This document shows positions 53,714-62,699 of a stretch of 64,000 nt of DNA, one piece after another (position 1 is the stretch's first letter; every line of letters starts with the position of its first letter). This DNA is from Paenibacillus wynnii. Its GTDB lineage: Bacteria > Bacillota > Bacilli > Paenibacillales > Paenibacillaceae. Under the pieces are notes generated by a model. That model did not search any database. It was not told where the DNA came from and saw only the letters and a list, made by a program, of their open reading frames with translations. A program made the position numbers and the translations under genes. The stretch is from contig NZ_JQCR01000002.1 in NCBI RefSeq assembly GCF_000757885.1, positions 124,001-188,000 on the forward strand. Reading direction: 5' to 3'.

Positions 53714-55426
53714 CTACTTTCCGATGCTTTGAACGAGTTCTGCAACTTCCTCGGCAGTCCCCATCTGTAATGCTTTAGCAGCTAGTTCCTTCATGTCGGC
53801 AGCCGACAGCTTGGAAATTTGACTGCGTGCTGGCAATATAGATGTGGCACTCATACTGAATTCATCCAGCCCGAGTCCCAGCAGCAATGGAATTGCTGTA
53901 GCGTCACCAGCCATTTCACCACACATTCCAGTCCATTTGCCCTCAGCATGAGCAGCATCAATAACAATTTTAACCAAACGTAAGATAGCTGGATTATAAG
54001 GCTGATACAGGTAAGATACCCGCTCATTCATACGGTCAGCAGCCATTGTATACTGGATAAGATCGTTTGTACCGATACTGAAGAAGTCAACTTCCTTAGC
54101 GAACTGGTCAGCCAGTACAGCTGTTGAAGGGATCTCAACCATGATACCAAGCTGAATGTTATCCGAAACTTCCTTGCCTTCTGCTATAAGATTAGCTTTC
54201 TCTTCCAGCATCAAGTCACGCGCAGCACGGAATTCGCCAAGCGTAGCAATCATAGGGAACATTATGCGCAAATCTCCATGAACACTTGCTCTCAGCAAAG
54301 CACGCAGCTGTGTGCGGAAGATATCTTGGCGATCCAGGCAAAGACGAATGGCCCGGAAACCGAGGAACGGATTCATTTCCTTAGGAAGGTCCAGATAAGG
54401 CAGTTCCTTGTCTCCACCGATATCAAGAGTACGGACTACAACCGGTTTACCACCCATATTCTCAATAACAGAGCGGTAAGCGTTGTATTGCACTTCTTCG
54501 GAAGGTAACTTGTCACGTCCCATATACAGGAACTCTGTGCGGTAAAGGCCAACGCCTTCCCCACCGTTCTCAATTACACCGTTCACATCATTAGGCGTTC
54601 CGATATTTGCAGCCAGCTCAACATGCTTGCCGTCCGCAGAGATCGTAGGCTCATCACGAAGTTTTTTCCACTCTGCGATTTGTAAATCGTAAGCTTCCTG
54701 CTTCTTGCTATATTCAGCAACGATTGCTTCACTAGGATTAATGAGTACTTCACCGCTTAAACCATCGACAATAATAAGATCGCCGGATTTTACTTGAGAA
54801 AGAATATTCTTGGTACCTACAACTGCAGGAATCTCCAACGAACGAGCCATAATTGCCGAGTGGGAAGTACGGCCTCCGATATTCGTTGTAAATCCTTTAA
54901 CAAATTGACGGTTAAGCTGTGCTGTATCAGAAGGTGTCAAATCTTCAGCGATAACAATAACTTCCTCACTTATTTCAGCAGGACTTACATAATGAATGCC
55001 GAGCAAATGATTTAACACACGTTTGGTTACATCACGCATATCCGCCGCACGTTCCTGCAGATAAGCACTCTTCATATTCTCGAACATTTCAATAAACTGA
55101 CCCGCTACTTCATTCAAGGCATAGTCTGCATTTACAGACTCATCACGGATTTTGTCCATAACGGGGCTGACCAACTCCGGATCTTCGAGAATTAGCAAAT
55201 GAGATTCGAAAATCTCAGCTTTTTTCTCTCCAAGCTCTGCCAAAGTGCGTTCTTTGATGGATTGCAGCTCCAATTTGGATTTTGCAAGCGCATCGTTCAG
55301 CTTGGCGACTTCTGCTTCCGTATCGCTGATTGTAGCCTTAGTAATCGTATAATCCGGATGCTCCAGGATAAAAGCACGGGCTACTGCAATCCCTGCTGAA
55401 GCCGCGATTCCTGAAATTTTAGTCAT
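53714..55426 (-). CDS. ptsI: PTS enzyme I
   Basis: Phosphotransferase of 570 residues that moves phosphate from phosphoenolpyruvate to HPr, the first step of all PTS sugar uptake. The phospho-His lies in [21 protein letters not shown] (about 190). The PEP-binding core has [49 protein letters not shown] and GMCGEMAGD. It overlaps ptsH by eight bases. Length as in Bacillus. Ends at a strong terminator. Confidence 0.97.
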   Translation of the reverse strand: MTKISGIAASAGIAVARAFILEHPDYTITKATISDTEAEVAKLNDALAKSKLELQSIKERTLAELGEKKAEIFESHLLILEDPELVSPVMDKIRDESVNADYALNEVAGQFIEMFENMKSAYLQERAADMRDVTKRVLNHLLGIHYVSPAEISEEVIVIAEDLTPSDTAQLNRQFVKGFTTNIGGRTSHSAIMARSLEIPAVVGTKNILSQVKSGDLIIVDGLSGEVLINPSEAIVAEYSKKQEAYDLQIAEWKKLRDEPTISADGKHVELAANIGTPNDVNGVIENGGEGVGLYRTEFLYMGRDKLPSEEVQYNAYRSVIENMGGKPVVVRTLDIGGDKELPYLDLPKEMNPFLGFRAIRLCLDRQDIFRTQLRALLRASVHGDLRIMFPMIATLGEFRAARDLMLEEKANLIAEGKEVSDNIQLGIMVEIPSTAVLADQFAKEVDFFSIGTNDLIQYTMAADRMNERVSYLYQPYNPAILRLVKIVIDAAHAEGKWTGMCGEMAGDATAIPLLLGLGLDEFSMSATSILPARSQISKLSAADMKELAAKALQMGTAEEVAELVQSIGK

Positions 55427-55694
55427 TCAACTCGCCCAGCCCTTCTTTAATCATAATTTCTTGAAGTGCGTTCAAAGCGTCGCTTTCTTCAGTACCTTCA
55501 GTAATCAGAGTAAGAGTATCTCCTGCTTCAAGACCCAATGAAAGAACACCTAGAATGGATTTCAAAGTAACTTTTTTACCTTTGGCTTCTGCATAAGCCT
55601 CAGTTTCCTTAAACTTAGTAGCTGTGTTAACCAAAGCTGTTGCTGGGCGTGCGTGAATTCCATCTTCGTCGATAATTCTGAATGTTTTTTGCAT
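55419..55694 (-). CDS. ptsH: HPr phosphocarrier
   Basis: Protein of 91 residues. Enzyme I phosphorylates His14 ([12 protein letters not shown]); the HPr kinase site is Ser46 ([13 protein letters not shown]), and HPr-Ser46-P would serve as CcpA co-repressor at cre sites such as that upstream of xylF. One residue is inserted between the His and Ser compared with Bacillus. The ATG at 55694 has AGCAGG nine bases upstream; an in-frame TTG at 55703 overlaps it. Gene overlap with ptsI implies coupling. Confidence 0.97.
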   Translation of the reverse strand: MQKTFRIIDEDGIHARPATALVNTATKFKETEAYAEAKGKKVTLKSILGVLSLGLEAGDTLTLITEGTEESDALNALQEIMIKEGLGELND

Positions 55695-55735
55695 AATATT
55701 CAACCTGCTTTCTATTCATATTAGGTACTTTTAGG

Positions 55736-55781
55736 AAAGGTGATTGCGCTCCCTTCATTATAATGGAAGCGCAACACCTTT
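55736..55781 (-). terminator. Strong hairpin between ptsG and ptsH
   Basis: AAAGGTG/CACCTTT and TTGCGCT/AGCGCAA form one long stem. On the minus strand there is no T run, so it may be a partial terminator or processing hairpin between ptsG and ptsHI. Confidence 0.65.
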
Positions 55782-55788
55782 GCACTTT

Positions 55789-57849
55789 TTACTGGATTAC
55801 GATGATATCCTTGTCACCAATGGATACCTTGCCCGGCTTCTTCAAAGTTACAGAAGAACCTTCGGGAAGATTCGAGAAAATAACCGGCGAGATTACTGAA
55901 GGAGCATGTGCCTTCACGTATTCAAGATCAACTTCCATAATCGGTTGTCCAGCGGCAACAAGGTCGCCTTCTTCGACAAGAACAGTAAAGCCCTGACCTT
56001 TAAGTTTCACAGTATTAACCCCTATGTGAACGAGCACTTCTTTGCCGCCATCAGACATGATACCGATAGCATGCTTGCTCGGGAATACGTTGAACACTTT
56101 ACCATATACAGGAGATGCAATCTTACCATCATCAGATAGGAAAGCAAAACCGTCACCCGTCATTTTTTGGGAGAAAACAGCGTCAGGAACCTGAGTGATA
56201 TCCATCAATTCTCCATTAACTGGCGATACTATATCTTCCGGCATAATCGCTACACCTTCTTCACCGGCTTGTTTCTCTAACACCGGAGTAGGAACGGGTG
56301 TAGGAGCAGCAACTGGTGTTTTACCATTCATTACATCCTGAATCTGTGATTTAATCGTATCGGAACGTGTACCGAAGATCGCCTGTATGTTATTACCAAC
56401 CTCAAGGACACCTGAAGCTCCAAGTTTCTTGAGACGGTTCTTATCAACACCTGCTTTATCTTTTACTTCTACCCGAAGACGGGTAATACAAGCATCCAGA
56501 TGGGTGATATTTTCCTTACCGCCAAGAGCGGACAAGATATTACTCGGAAGATCATTGCCGCTAGTTGAAACAACTGCGGTGTTTTGGTCATCGTCATCGT
56601 CCGACGGATCTTCACGGCCCGGAGTTCTTAGATTAAATTTCCGTATAACGAACCGGAATCCGAAATAGTAGATTACCGCGATTACAAGACCTACCGGAAT
56701 AACAAGCCACCATGCTGTGCGGTTCGGAATAATTCCGAAAAGCACATAGTCGATGAAACCCCCGGAGAAGGTCATTCCGATTTTTACATTTAGAATGTGC
56801 ATGGTCATAAAGGACAGACCCGCAAAAACAGCATGTACTGCGAATAGCAGCGGAGCCACGAAAAGGAACGAGAATTCGAGAGGCTCAGTAATACCTGTGA
56901 GGAAAGAAGTAAGGGCGGCAGACACCATCAAACCACCAACAAACTTTTTATTTTCAGGTTTGGATTCATGGTAGATCGCCAGAGCAGCGGCTGGAAGACC
57001 GAACATCATGAACGGATATTTACCTGTAGTAAATGTACCCGCTGTGAATTCCACACCATCACGAAGCTGCTGCATAAAGATCCGTTGGTCACCACGTACC
57101 AGGTTGCCAGCATTATCTACATAAGTTCCGAATTCATACCAGAACGGGGAGTAGAAAATGTGATGCAATCCAAACGGAATTAGTGAGCGCTCAATCAGAC
57201 CAAAGATAAAGGCTGCGAACGTTTTATTCGTATCAATCATACTTTGGGACACATAATTCAGACCTTCTTGAATAGGTGGCCAAATTAGGGTCAAAGCAAG
57301 ACCAAGGATCAGTGAAGTTACCGCAGTCATAATCGGAACAAAACGTTTACCTGCGAAGAAACCCAGGTAGGACGGCAATTCGATTCTGAAGAAGCGTTTG
57401 TACATCGCCGCAGCTAGTACCCCGACTAATATACCCCCAAACACCCCGGTCTGCAGCGTCGGAATTCCGAGTACGCTAGCATAAGCAAAGTTACCTTGGC
57501 TTAGTACATACTCATTAACACCAACAACGGTACCCATCGTAATGTTTAATACGAGGAAACCGATAATGGCTGCAAGGCCTGCTACGCCTTCCCCACCAGC
57601 CAAACCAATCGCTACGCCGACTGCAAACAGCAACGCCAGATTGTTAAAAACGACCTGTCCTGAATTCATTAATACGTTGGCAATAGCTTGAACTGTATTG
57701 TTCTCAAGTGCAGGTACATACTGCAAGAAGTCTGGATTGACAAGCATATTCCCGATTCCTAATAGCAAGCCGGCTGCCGGAAGAATGGCTACCGGAAGCA
57801 TTAACGCTTTACCAACTCTTTGCAAGACGCCAAAAAGCTTTTTAAACAT
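55789..57849 (-). CDS. ptsG: Glucose PTS permease, IICBA
   Basis: Membrane permease of 686 residues, domains in the order IIC (about 1-390, glucose channel), IIB (about 430-520, with the phospho-Cys in LDACITRLRVEV) and IIA (about 540-680, with His in VLVHIGVNTVKLKG). It imports glucose as glucose-6-phosphate. The ATG at 57849 has AAGGAAG upstream. The leader contains a RAT site and terminator read by GlcT. Confidence 0.95.
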   Translation of the reverse strand: MFKKLFGVLQRVGKALMLPVAILPAAGLLLGIGNMLVNPDFLQYVPALENNTVQAIANVLMNSGQVVFNNLALLFAVGVAIGLAGGEGVAGLAAIIGFLVLNITMGTVVGVNEYVLSQGNFAYASVLGIPTLQTGVFGGILVGVLAAAMYKRFFRIELPSYLGFFAGKRFVPIMTAVTSLILGLALTLIWPPIQEGLNYVSQSMIDTNKTFAAFIFGLIERSLIPFGLHHIFYSPFWYEFGTYVDNAGNLVRGDQRIFMQQLRDGVEFTAGTFTTGKYPFMMFGLPAAALAIYHESKPENKKFVGGLMVSAALTSFLTGITEPLEFSFLFVAPLLFAVHAVFAGLSFMTMHILNVKIGMTFSGGFIDYVLFGIIPNRTAWWLVIPVGLVIAVIYYFGFRFVIRKFNLRTPGREDPSDDDDDQNTAVVSTSGNDLPSNILSALGGKENITHLDACITRLRVEVKDKAGVDKNRLKKLGASGVLEVGNNIQAIFGTRSDTIKSQIQDVMNGKTPVAAPTPVPTPVLEKQAGEEGVAIMPEDIVSPVNGELMDITQVPDAVFSQKMTGDGFAFLSDDGKIASPVYGKVFNVFPSKHAIGIMSDGGKEVLVHIGVNTVKLKGQGFTVLVEEGDLVAAGQPIMEVDLEYVKAHAPSVISPVIFSNLPEGSSVTLKKPGKVSIGDKDIIVIQ

Positions 57850-57893
57850 TAAAGTCACTTCCTTATTTTTGATTTCGTAACAAAACAGAAAAC

Positions 57894-58018
57894 AAAAAAA
57901 GCATGAGCAATACAGCATACAGGTTGTTATCTAACTCTAGAGTTAGATTACCCCGAGATGGGGTTATACAACCAAAATACTGTAAATCACTCATGCCTGA
58001 TCGAATCAGTTACACGTT
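57894..58018 (-). promoter_or_regulatory. RAT antiterminator site and terminator of the ptsG leader
   Basis: On the minus strand GTAACTGATTCGATCAGGCA (57993-58012) matches the ribonucleic antiterminator of the BglG/GlcT family. Its 3' part overlaps the 5' arm of a terminator (CTCATGC, 57990-57996) pairing with GCATGAG (57901-57907) before seven T (57894-57900). The loop of about 80 bases carries a perfect palindrome ATCTAACTCTAGAGTTAGAT (57929-57948) and an ACCCC/GGGGT hairpin. GlcT binding would melt the terminator when glucose is present. Confidence 0.88.
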
Positions 58019-58048
58019 GATATTCTGTTTTGTTTAATAACTGGGATC

Positions 58049-58077
58049 AGTGTAGCATCGTTTTTTTTAACTTGCAA
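58049..58077 (-). promoter_or_regulatory. ptsG promoter (sigma-A type)
   Basis: Minus strand: TTGCAA (58072-58077), 17-base spacer, TACACT (58049-58054). Start about 58042, upstream of the RAT site. Confidence 0.8.
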
Positions 58078-58143
58078 GCATTTTTTTCAGTAACTTCGGC
58101 TATATGTAAAACATAGGATTATAAGCAAAAATGTGCTGTGGAA

Positions 58144-59016
58144 TTAACTGCCGTTCTCTTCCATTTCAGCCTCATCCTCTTTCTTCTGGGCAAGGCGCTG
58201 CAAATGAACCGTTAAGTAACTTACCTCAGCAGCATAAACGGGAATGCGAACACGCTGTTCCATCACCTTTGTTAATTTCCAAGCCAACGTATACATCTCT
58301 GGATATTCACGCTTCATCAGACCGTCCAGCGAGGATATTTCTCTAACCGTTTCTCCCCGACGCAGCCGCTCCAGAACAAATCTTAAGTGGGTGACCATAC
58401 GGGAATAATCGAGAGAATCCCGCGGGATTCGATAGTCCAAGCTGTTCTCAACCAACGTTACAAGATCACCTATAAGAACTGAATGCTGTTTCACCTCGGT
58501 AATATGACGGTTGCTCAAAGCACTTACAATATGCAGGGCAACAAACCCAATCTCGTCGGAAGGCATGGATACATGCATGAGCTCGTTAATCCTGCCGATC
58601 GCATACTCAGCCATCGCATATTCTTCAGGGTATATCTCTTTGGTCTCATACAAAAAAGGGTTATGGATAGGGATATTTTGTTCATTCCGCCGGATGGCAA
58701 AAGAAATATGATCGGTTAATGCAATATGGATATGTTCATTCAGCGGCTCACGGCTGTGCTGCATGATGTGAATAATAATTTCCTGAACGACCTCTATCAA
58801 CTTTTCGTCAATCTGAGGAACGAGCTGCTTGTATTGCTCCTGCTCCTCTTGACTGCGGAGAATAAACATTTTCTCAACGGAGGAAAGCTTTATACGATCA
58901 CGCACTTTGCGGTTGAATCCTATACCTTTGCCAATGACAACAACTTCGGCATATTGTGGATGTTCGGCGATAATTACATTGTTATTTAGCACTTTAGCCA
59001 CGGTTATGCTGCTCAC
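58144..59016 (-). CDS. glcT: GlcT/LicT-type transcription antiterminator
   Basis: Protein of 290 residues: an RNA-binding CAT domain (1-55; MSSITVAKVLNNNVIIA), PRD1 (about 70-170, with conserved His) and PRD2 (about 175-275). Sugar-controlled phosphorylation of the PRD histidines by the PTS switches it on or off; it then binds the RAT in the ptsG leader. The start is GTG at 59016 behind AGAGGTG. Same order as Bacillus glcT-ptsGHI. Confidence 0.93.
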   Translation of the reverse strand: MSSITVAKVLNNNVIIAEHPQYAEVVVIGKGIGFNRKVRDRIKLSSVEKMFILRSQEEQEQYKQLVPQIDEKLIEVVQEIIIHIMQHSREPLNEHIHIALTDHISFAIRRNEQNIPIHNPFLYETKEIYPEEYAMAEYAIGRINELMHVSMPSDEIGFVALHIVSALSNRHITEVKQHSVLIGDLVTLVENSLDYRIPRDSLDYSRMVTHLRFVLERLRRGETVREISSLDGLMKREYPEMYTLAWKLTKVMEQRVRIPVYAAEVSYLTVHLQRLAQKKEDEAEMEENGS

Positions 59017-59165
59017 TTTGACACCTCTTTTATTTCGGAATACCTGACTTCCGGTGCAACCCTCTATCGAAGCGGCACACGAATTGATTATACTTACGCT
59101 CTCATCATAACACCAGAAATTCTATAAAAGAAGTGTACAAACCGTACTGGCAGCTTTTGTTATAC

Positions 59166-59202
59166 AAAAAAAGTATGTCTGTAGCGGCTACAGACATACT
59201 TT
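59166..59202 (-). terminator. Terminator after floT
   Basis: AAAGTATGTCTGTAG pairs with CTACAGACATACTTT, with T run on the minus strand. Follows the floT stop by 13 bases. Confidence 0.9.
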
Positions 59203-59215
59203 GATAAATTAAATA

Positions 59216-60703
59216 TTATTCCGCTTTTGGCAATTCTGTTATTTCCGACCGCTTATGAGTGAACCCCTTGATCAGTTCTTCAACATCAATACCGGAGACG
59301 CTTTTCAGCATTTCAGGGGCGGTGGACATCAGTTGGGTTACATAATTGCTTACTCGGGCTGCACCTTCACCATTGCCTGTGTCGACAACTGTTAATTTAT
59401 CAATGGAGGCCAATGGTTTAGCGATCTGTCCTGCCAGCTCAGGCAGCATTTTCACAATAATATCAAGGACTGCAGCATCACCGAACTTCTGGAAGGCCTC
59501 CGCCAGTTTTTCTTTGGCTTCGGCTTCAGCGAAGCCTCGCAGCCGGATGACCTCTGCATCTGCTGTACCCTTGGCGAGCTCTGCATCAGCAATGGCCTGA
59601 CCTTCCAGACGCTTCTGTGCAGACGTTGCCTTAGCTTGGGTCTCAATGCTGTACTGGAGAGCATCTGCCTCACGCATTCTTTTCGCCTTATCCGCTTCAG
59701 CCGCTTGTTCAACCGCATAACGGTCTGCTTCGGCCTTTTTCTTCACTTCCGCGTCAAACTGCTTCTCGCGAATCTGAATTTCCCTATCCTGCAAGTCGAT
59801 CTCTCTCATTTTACGAACGAGTTCCACCTTCATTTGTTCCTCGACCACGGTTTGCTTGCCGCGTGCTTCCTGAATGAAATAGGCCTGATCCGCTTCAGCT
59901 TTTGCCGTATCCTGATCCCTTTTAAAGGCAGCGACTTTCAGTTGGTTATCCTTGGATGCTTCCGCAATATTAGTATCACGTAACAGTTCAGCCTTCTGAC
60001 CCTGTTCCTCTGCTGCGGCCTTTTGGATACGGGCATCACGCAATGCCTCTGCTTCAGCAATTTCTGCATCTCTCTTCACTGCGGCAATACGCGGCTTACC
60101 CAGCGCTTCCAGATATCCATGCTTATCACGAACATCCTTAATGGTGAAGGAGACAATCTGCAGCCCCATTTTCTTCAGATCGCGGGCAGCCACACCCTGT
60201 ACTTCTTGGGCGAACCGATCACGGTTGCGATACACTTCCTCAACAGTCATCGTACCCAAAATAGCTCTGAGATGACCTTCCAGTACTTCCTGAGCTTCAC
60301 TCTTTAATGACTCTATAGGTTTACCCATGAATTGCTCCGCCGCCGTAGCCACATCTTCAGTAGAACTTCCGACTTTAATTATAGCTACACCATCTGCAAT
60401 AACCGGAACGCCCTGCTCCGTATACACCTCTGGAGTAGTAACATCAAGCTTATGGGATAACAGCGACATGAATTCAGCCTTCTGAAATACTGGCAAAATA
60501 AAAGCACCGCCACCGCGTACGATCTTGATTTTACGACCCGATCCATCATCTAAAATATGGTTATTCCCCAGGAAAGATCCCGTTACAATCATACCTTCAT
60601 CCGGTCCTACCGTTCTAAAGCGGGCCCAGAATGCTAGCCCCAATACAAAAATGACAGCAACAACCACGGCTGGAATTAATAAAAAATCAGGAATACCAAA
60701 CAT
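59216..60703 (-). CDS. floT: Flotillin
   Basis: Protein of 495 residues: an N-terminal membrane hairpin (about 5-25), SPFH domain (about 45-220) and a long flotillin coiled coil (about 230-400, Ala/Glu/Lys-rich with many EA/AE repeats). Flotillins organise functional membrane microdomains. The ATG at 60703 overlaps the YuaF stop by one base (TGATG); the two genes form a pair as in Bacillus yuaF-yuaG. Followed by a strong terminator. Confidence 0.94.
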   Translation of the reverse strand: MFGIPDFLLIPAVVVAVIFVLGLAFWARFRTVGPDEGMIVTGSFLGNNHILDDGSGRKIKIVRGGGAFILPVFQKAEFMSLLSHKLDVTTPEVYTEQGVPVIADGVAIIKVGSSTEDVATAAEQFMGKPIESLKSEAQEVLEGHLRAILGTMTVEEVYRNRDRFAQEVQGVAARDLKKMGLQIVSFTIKDVRDKHGYLEALGKPRIAAVKRDAEIAEAEALRDARIQKAAAEEQGQKAELLRDTNIAEASKDNQLKVAAFKRDQDTAKAEADQAYFIQEARGKQTVVEEQMKVELVRKMREIDLQDREIQIREKQFDAEVKKKAEADRYAVEQAAEADKAKRMREADALQYSIETQAKATSAQKRLEGQAIADAELAKGTADAEVIRLRGFAEAEAKEKLAEAFQKFGDAAVLDIIVKMLPELAGQIAKPLASIDKLTVVDTGNGEGAARVSNYVTQLMSTAPEMLKSVSGIDVEELIKGFTHKRSEITELPKAE

Positions 60704-61239
60704 CAAATATCCTCTCCCTTTCTCTCTTCAAATTCAGTTACAAGTGCCACCCCTTCGATAACGTCAATCACAACGATCTTGATTCCAGCGGGAAGGGGCT
60801 GATGCTCAAAGCTGGACGCGGTATGTAGACTGTTACCTGCGCCAAATTTCACCATGATTTCCCCAAAGCCCTGAGCCGGTATGGGAACGGTGATCACCCC
60901 CATTTTTCCGGGAAGCTCTTTCATGGAGAACCCGTTAGACATCTCGCTTTTGTCCATCGGTTTGACAAAACCCAAGTACAGCAAAACATCAACAGAACCG
61001 GCAATTAATAGAGACAAGGCCACCACAGCCCCGACCTCCAGTCCGCTATAACGAGTAAGCAAAAGTCCGGCACCGCCAAATACTGTTACTCCCCCTGCCA
61101 ATACGGCGGGATTCAGGAAATCAAAGGCTGCAAAATGAAACATACCATGCAGTGCATCCCCAATCAGATCCCCTACCAACACGCTGACTACGGCAAAAAT
61201 GACACCCAGTGCCAGACAGCCCAAATACAGCGTCTCCAT
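60703..61239 (-). CDS. yuaF: YuaF-like NfeD-family membrane protein
   Basis: Protein of 178 residues with three or four membrane helices (within about 1-105) and a C-terminal OB-like NfeD domain (about 115-175; GKMGVITVPIPAQGFGEIMVKFGAG). It is the usual partner of FloT. The start at 61239 has GGAGG eight bases upstream; an ATG two codons earlier is too close to it. First gene of the pair. Confidence 0.9.
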   Translation of the reverse strand: METLYLGCLALGVIFAVVSVLVGDLIGDALHGMFHFAAFDFLNPAVLAGGVTVFGGAGLLLTRYSGLEVGAVVALSLLIAGSVDVLLYLGFVKPMDKSEMSNGFSMKELPGKMGVITVPIPAQGFGEIMVKFGAGNSLHTASSFEHQPLPAGIKIVVIDVIEGVALVTEFEERKGEDI

Positions 61240-61340
61240 ACCCATTTCCTCCTGTCTTTCTTCTGACGATATGTCTTACTCCTATAAACGCATTAGATAT
61301 GTCCTAGGTTTCACAAACTTGGGTTATTATTGAAAAAGCA

Positions 61341-61377
61341 AAAAGGATGCCTCTCCCGAAGAAGAAAGGCATCCTTT
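61341..61377 (-). terminator. Terminator after the alcohol dehydrogenase gene
   Basis: AAAGGATGCC pairs with GGCATCCTTT; the minus strand continues in T. About 25 bases after the stop. Confidence 0.85.
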
Positions 61378-61399
61378 GCAGTAACTACTCAAAATAGAA

Positions 61400-62563
61400 T
61401 TACAAAGACATTTTATAGATTTGAACAACATCCTCATGTTGAAGCTTGCGGAAATTCCCAAACGGTCCAAAACGGACAGCTTTATCCGCCATATTCTGAA
61501 GCTGGGAATCATCAATATCATAATCAGCCAAGCGGTTTGGTGCACCGATGGAATTCCAAAAGCTTCGCAAAGCTTCAATGCCTTCTAGACCCACCTGCTC
61601 ATCACCTTTACCGGAAGGATCAATACCAAACACATTCACGGCCAACTGACGGAAACGTGCAGGTTGAACGCTCAGGTTGTATTTCATCCAGTGCGGGAAA
61701 AGGATAGCTAAACCGCCTCCGTGAGGAATGTCGTATACAGCGGATACTGCATGCTCAATGTTATGAGTGGCCCAGTCACCGGCAAACCCCATGCTGACCA
61801 TCCCGTTCAAGGCCATCGTACCGCAGTAGAGAATCGTCTCACGCAGTTCAAAATTCTCCAGATCCTCAATTAACTTAGGAGCAGTCTCAATTACGGTACG
61901 CAGCAAAGTCTCACAGAAACCGTCTTGAACCGGAGTATTGCTATCCAAATGGAAATAATGCTCTAGCACATGCGACATAATATCTACCATACCATAAACG
62001 GTCTGGTCACGAGGTAATGAGAAGGTGTGCTCAGGATCTAGAATGGAAAACGCCGGGAAGGAGTACAAACTGCCCCAGCCCATCTTTTCTTGAGTGACTT
62101 CATTCGTAATTACCGAGCCGTTGTTCATCTCAGACCCAGTCGCTGCCATAGTAAGTACTGTTCCTAAAGGCAAAGCATCTTGAGGGATCGCTTTACGCTC
62201 CACGAAATCCCACATGTCTCCCTCATATTCAGCACCCACTGCAACCGCTTTGGCACAATCCAGCACGCTGCCTCCGCCTACTGCAAGGATCAAGTCGATC
62301 TGATGTTCACGACACAGTTCCACACCTTTATGTACAGTGGAAAGACGCGGGTTCGGCTCCACTCCAGAGAGTTCCGTTACTACGGAGCCCAGTGATTTTA
62401 ACTGCGAGACTACTTTATCGTATAGCCCGTTACGTTTGATACTGCCGCCCCCGTACATTAGCAGTACATTTTTCCCGTATTTAGGCACTTCTCGATTTAG
62501 AGCTTCCAATGTACCCTGTCCGAAGATTAGCTTCGTCGGGTTGTGAAATTCAAACTTTCGCAT
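61400..62563 (-). CDS. Iron-containing alcohol dehydrogenase (YugJ/BdhA type)
   Basis: Protein of 387 residues, family III iron alcohol dehydrogenase, converting aldehydes such as butyraldehyde to alcohols with NAD(P)H. The nucleotide site is [27 protein letters not shown]; metal ligands are in [13 protein letters not shown] and [21 protein letters not shown]. It most closely resembles YugJ/YqhD/BdhA. Substrate is inferred from the family. Confidence 0.88.
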   Translation of the reverse strand: MRKFEFHNPTKLIFGQGTLEALNREVPKYGKNVLLMYGGGSIKRNGLYDKVVSQLKSLGSVVTELSGVEPNPRLSTVHKGVELCREHQIDLILAVGGGSVLDCAKAVAVGAEYEGDMWDFVERKAIPQDALPLGTVLTMAATGSEMNNGSVITNEVTQEKMGWGSLYSFPAFSILDPEHTFSLPRDQTVYGMVDIMSHVLEHYFHLDSNTPVQDGFCETLLRTVIETAPKLIEDLENFELRETILYCGTMALNGMVSMGFAGDWATHNIEHAVSAVYDIPHGGGLAILFPHWMKYNLSVQPARFRQLAVNVFGIDPSGKGDEQVGLEGIEALRSFWNSIGAPNRLADYDIDDSQLQNMADKAVRFGPFGNFRKLQHEDVVQIYKMSL

Positions 62564-62648
62564 ACGTGTAACCCTCCATGATCCTTAATTTAGTTCACCA
62601 ACTTATTATATCCCTCTGGGTACCCTCATTCAAATCCGTCACAAGCAA

Positions 62649-62688
62649 AAGACACCCAGATCCTTCCTCAGAGGGATCGGGTGTCTTG
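62649..62688 (-). terminator. Terminator after galT
   Basis: AAGACACCC pairs with GGGTGTCTT with an inner GATCC/GGATC-like stem, 12 bases after the galT stop. Confidence 0.85.
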
Positions 62689-62699
62689 TCTATCGGTGT

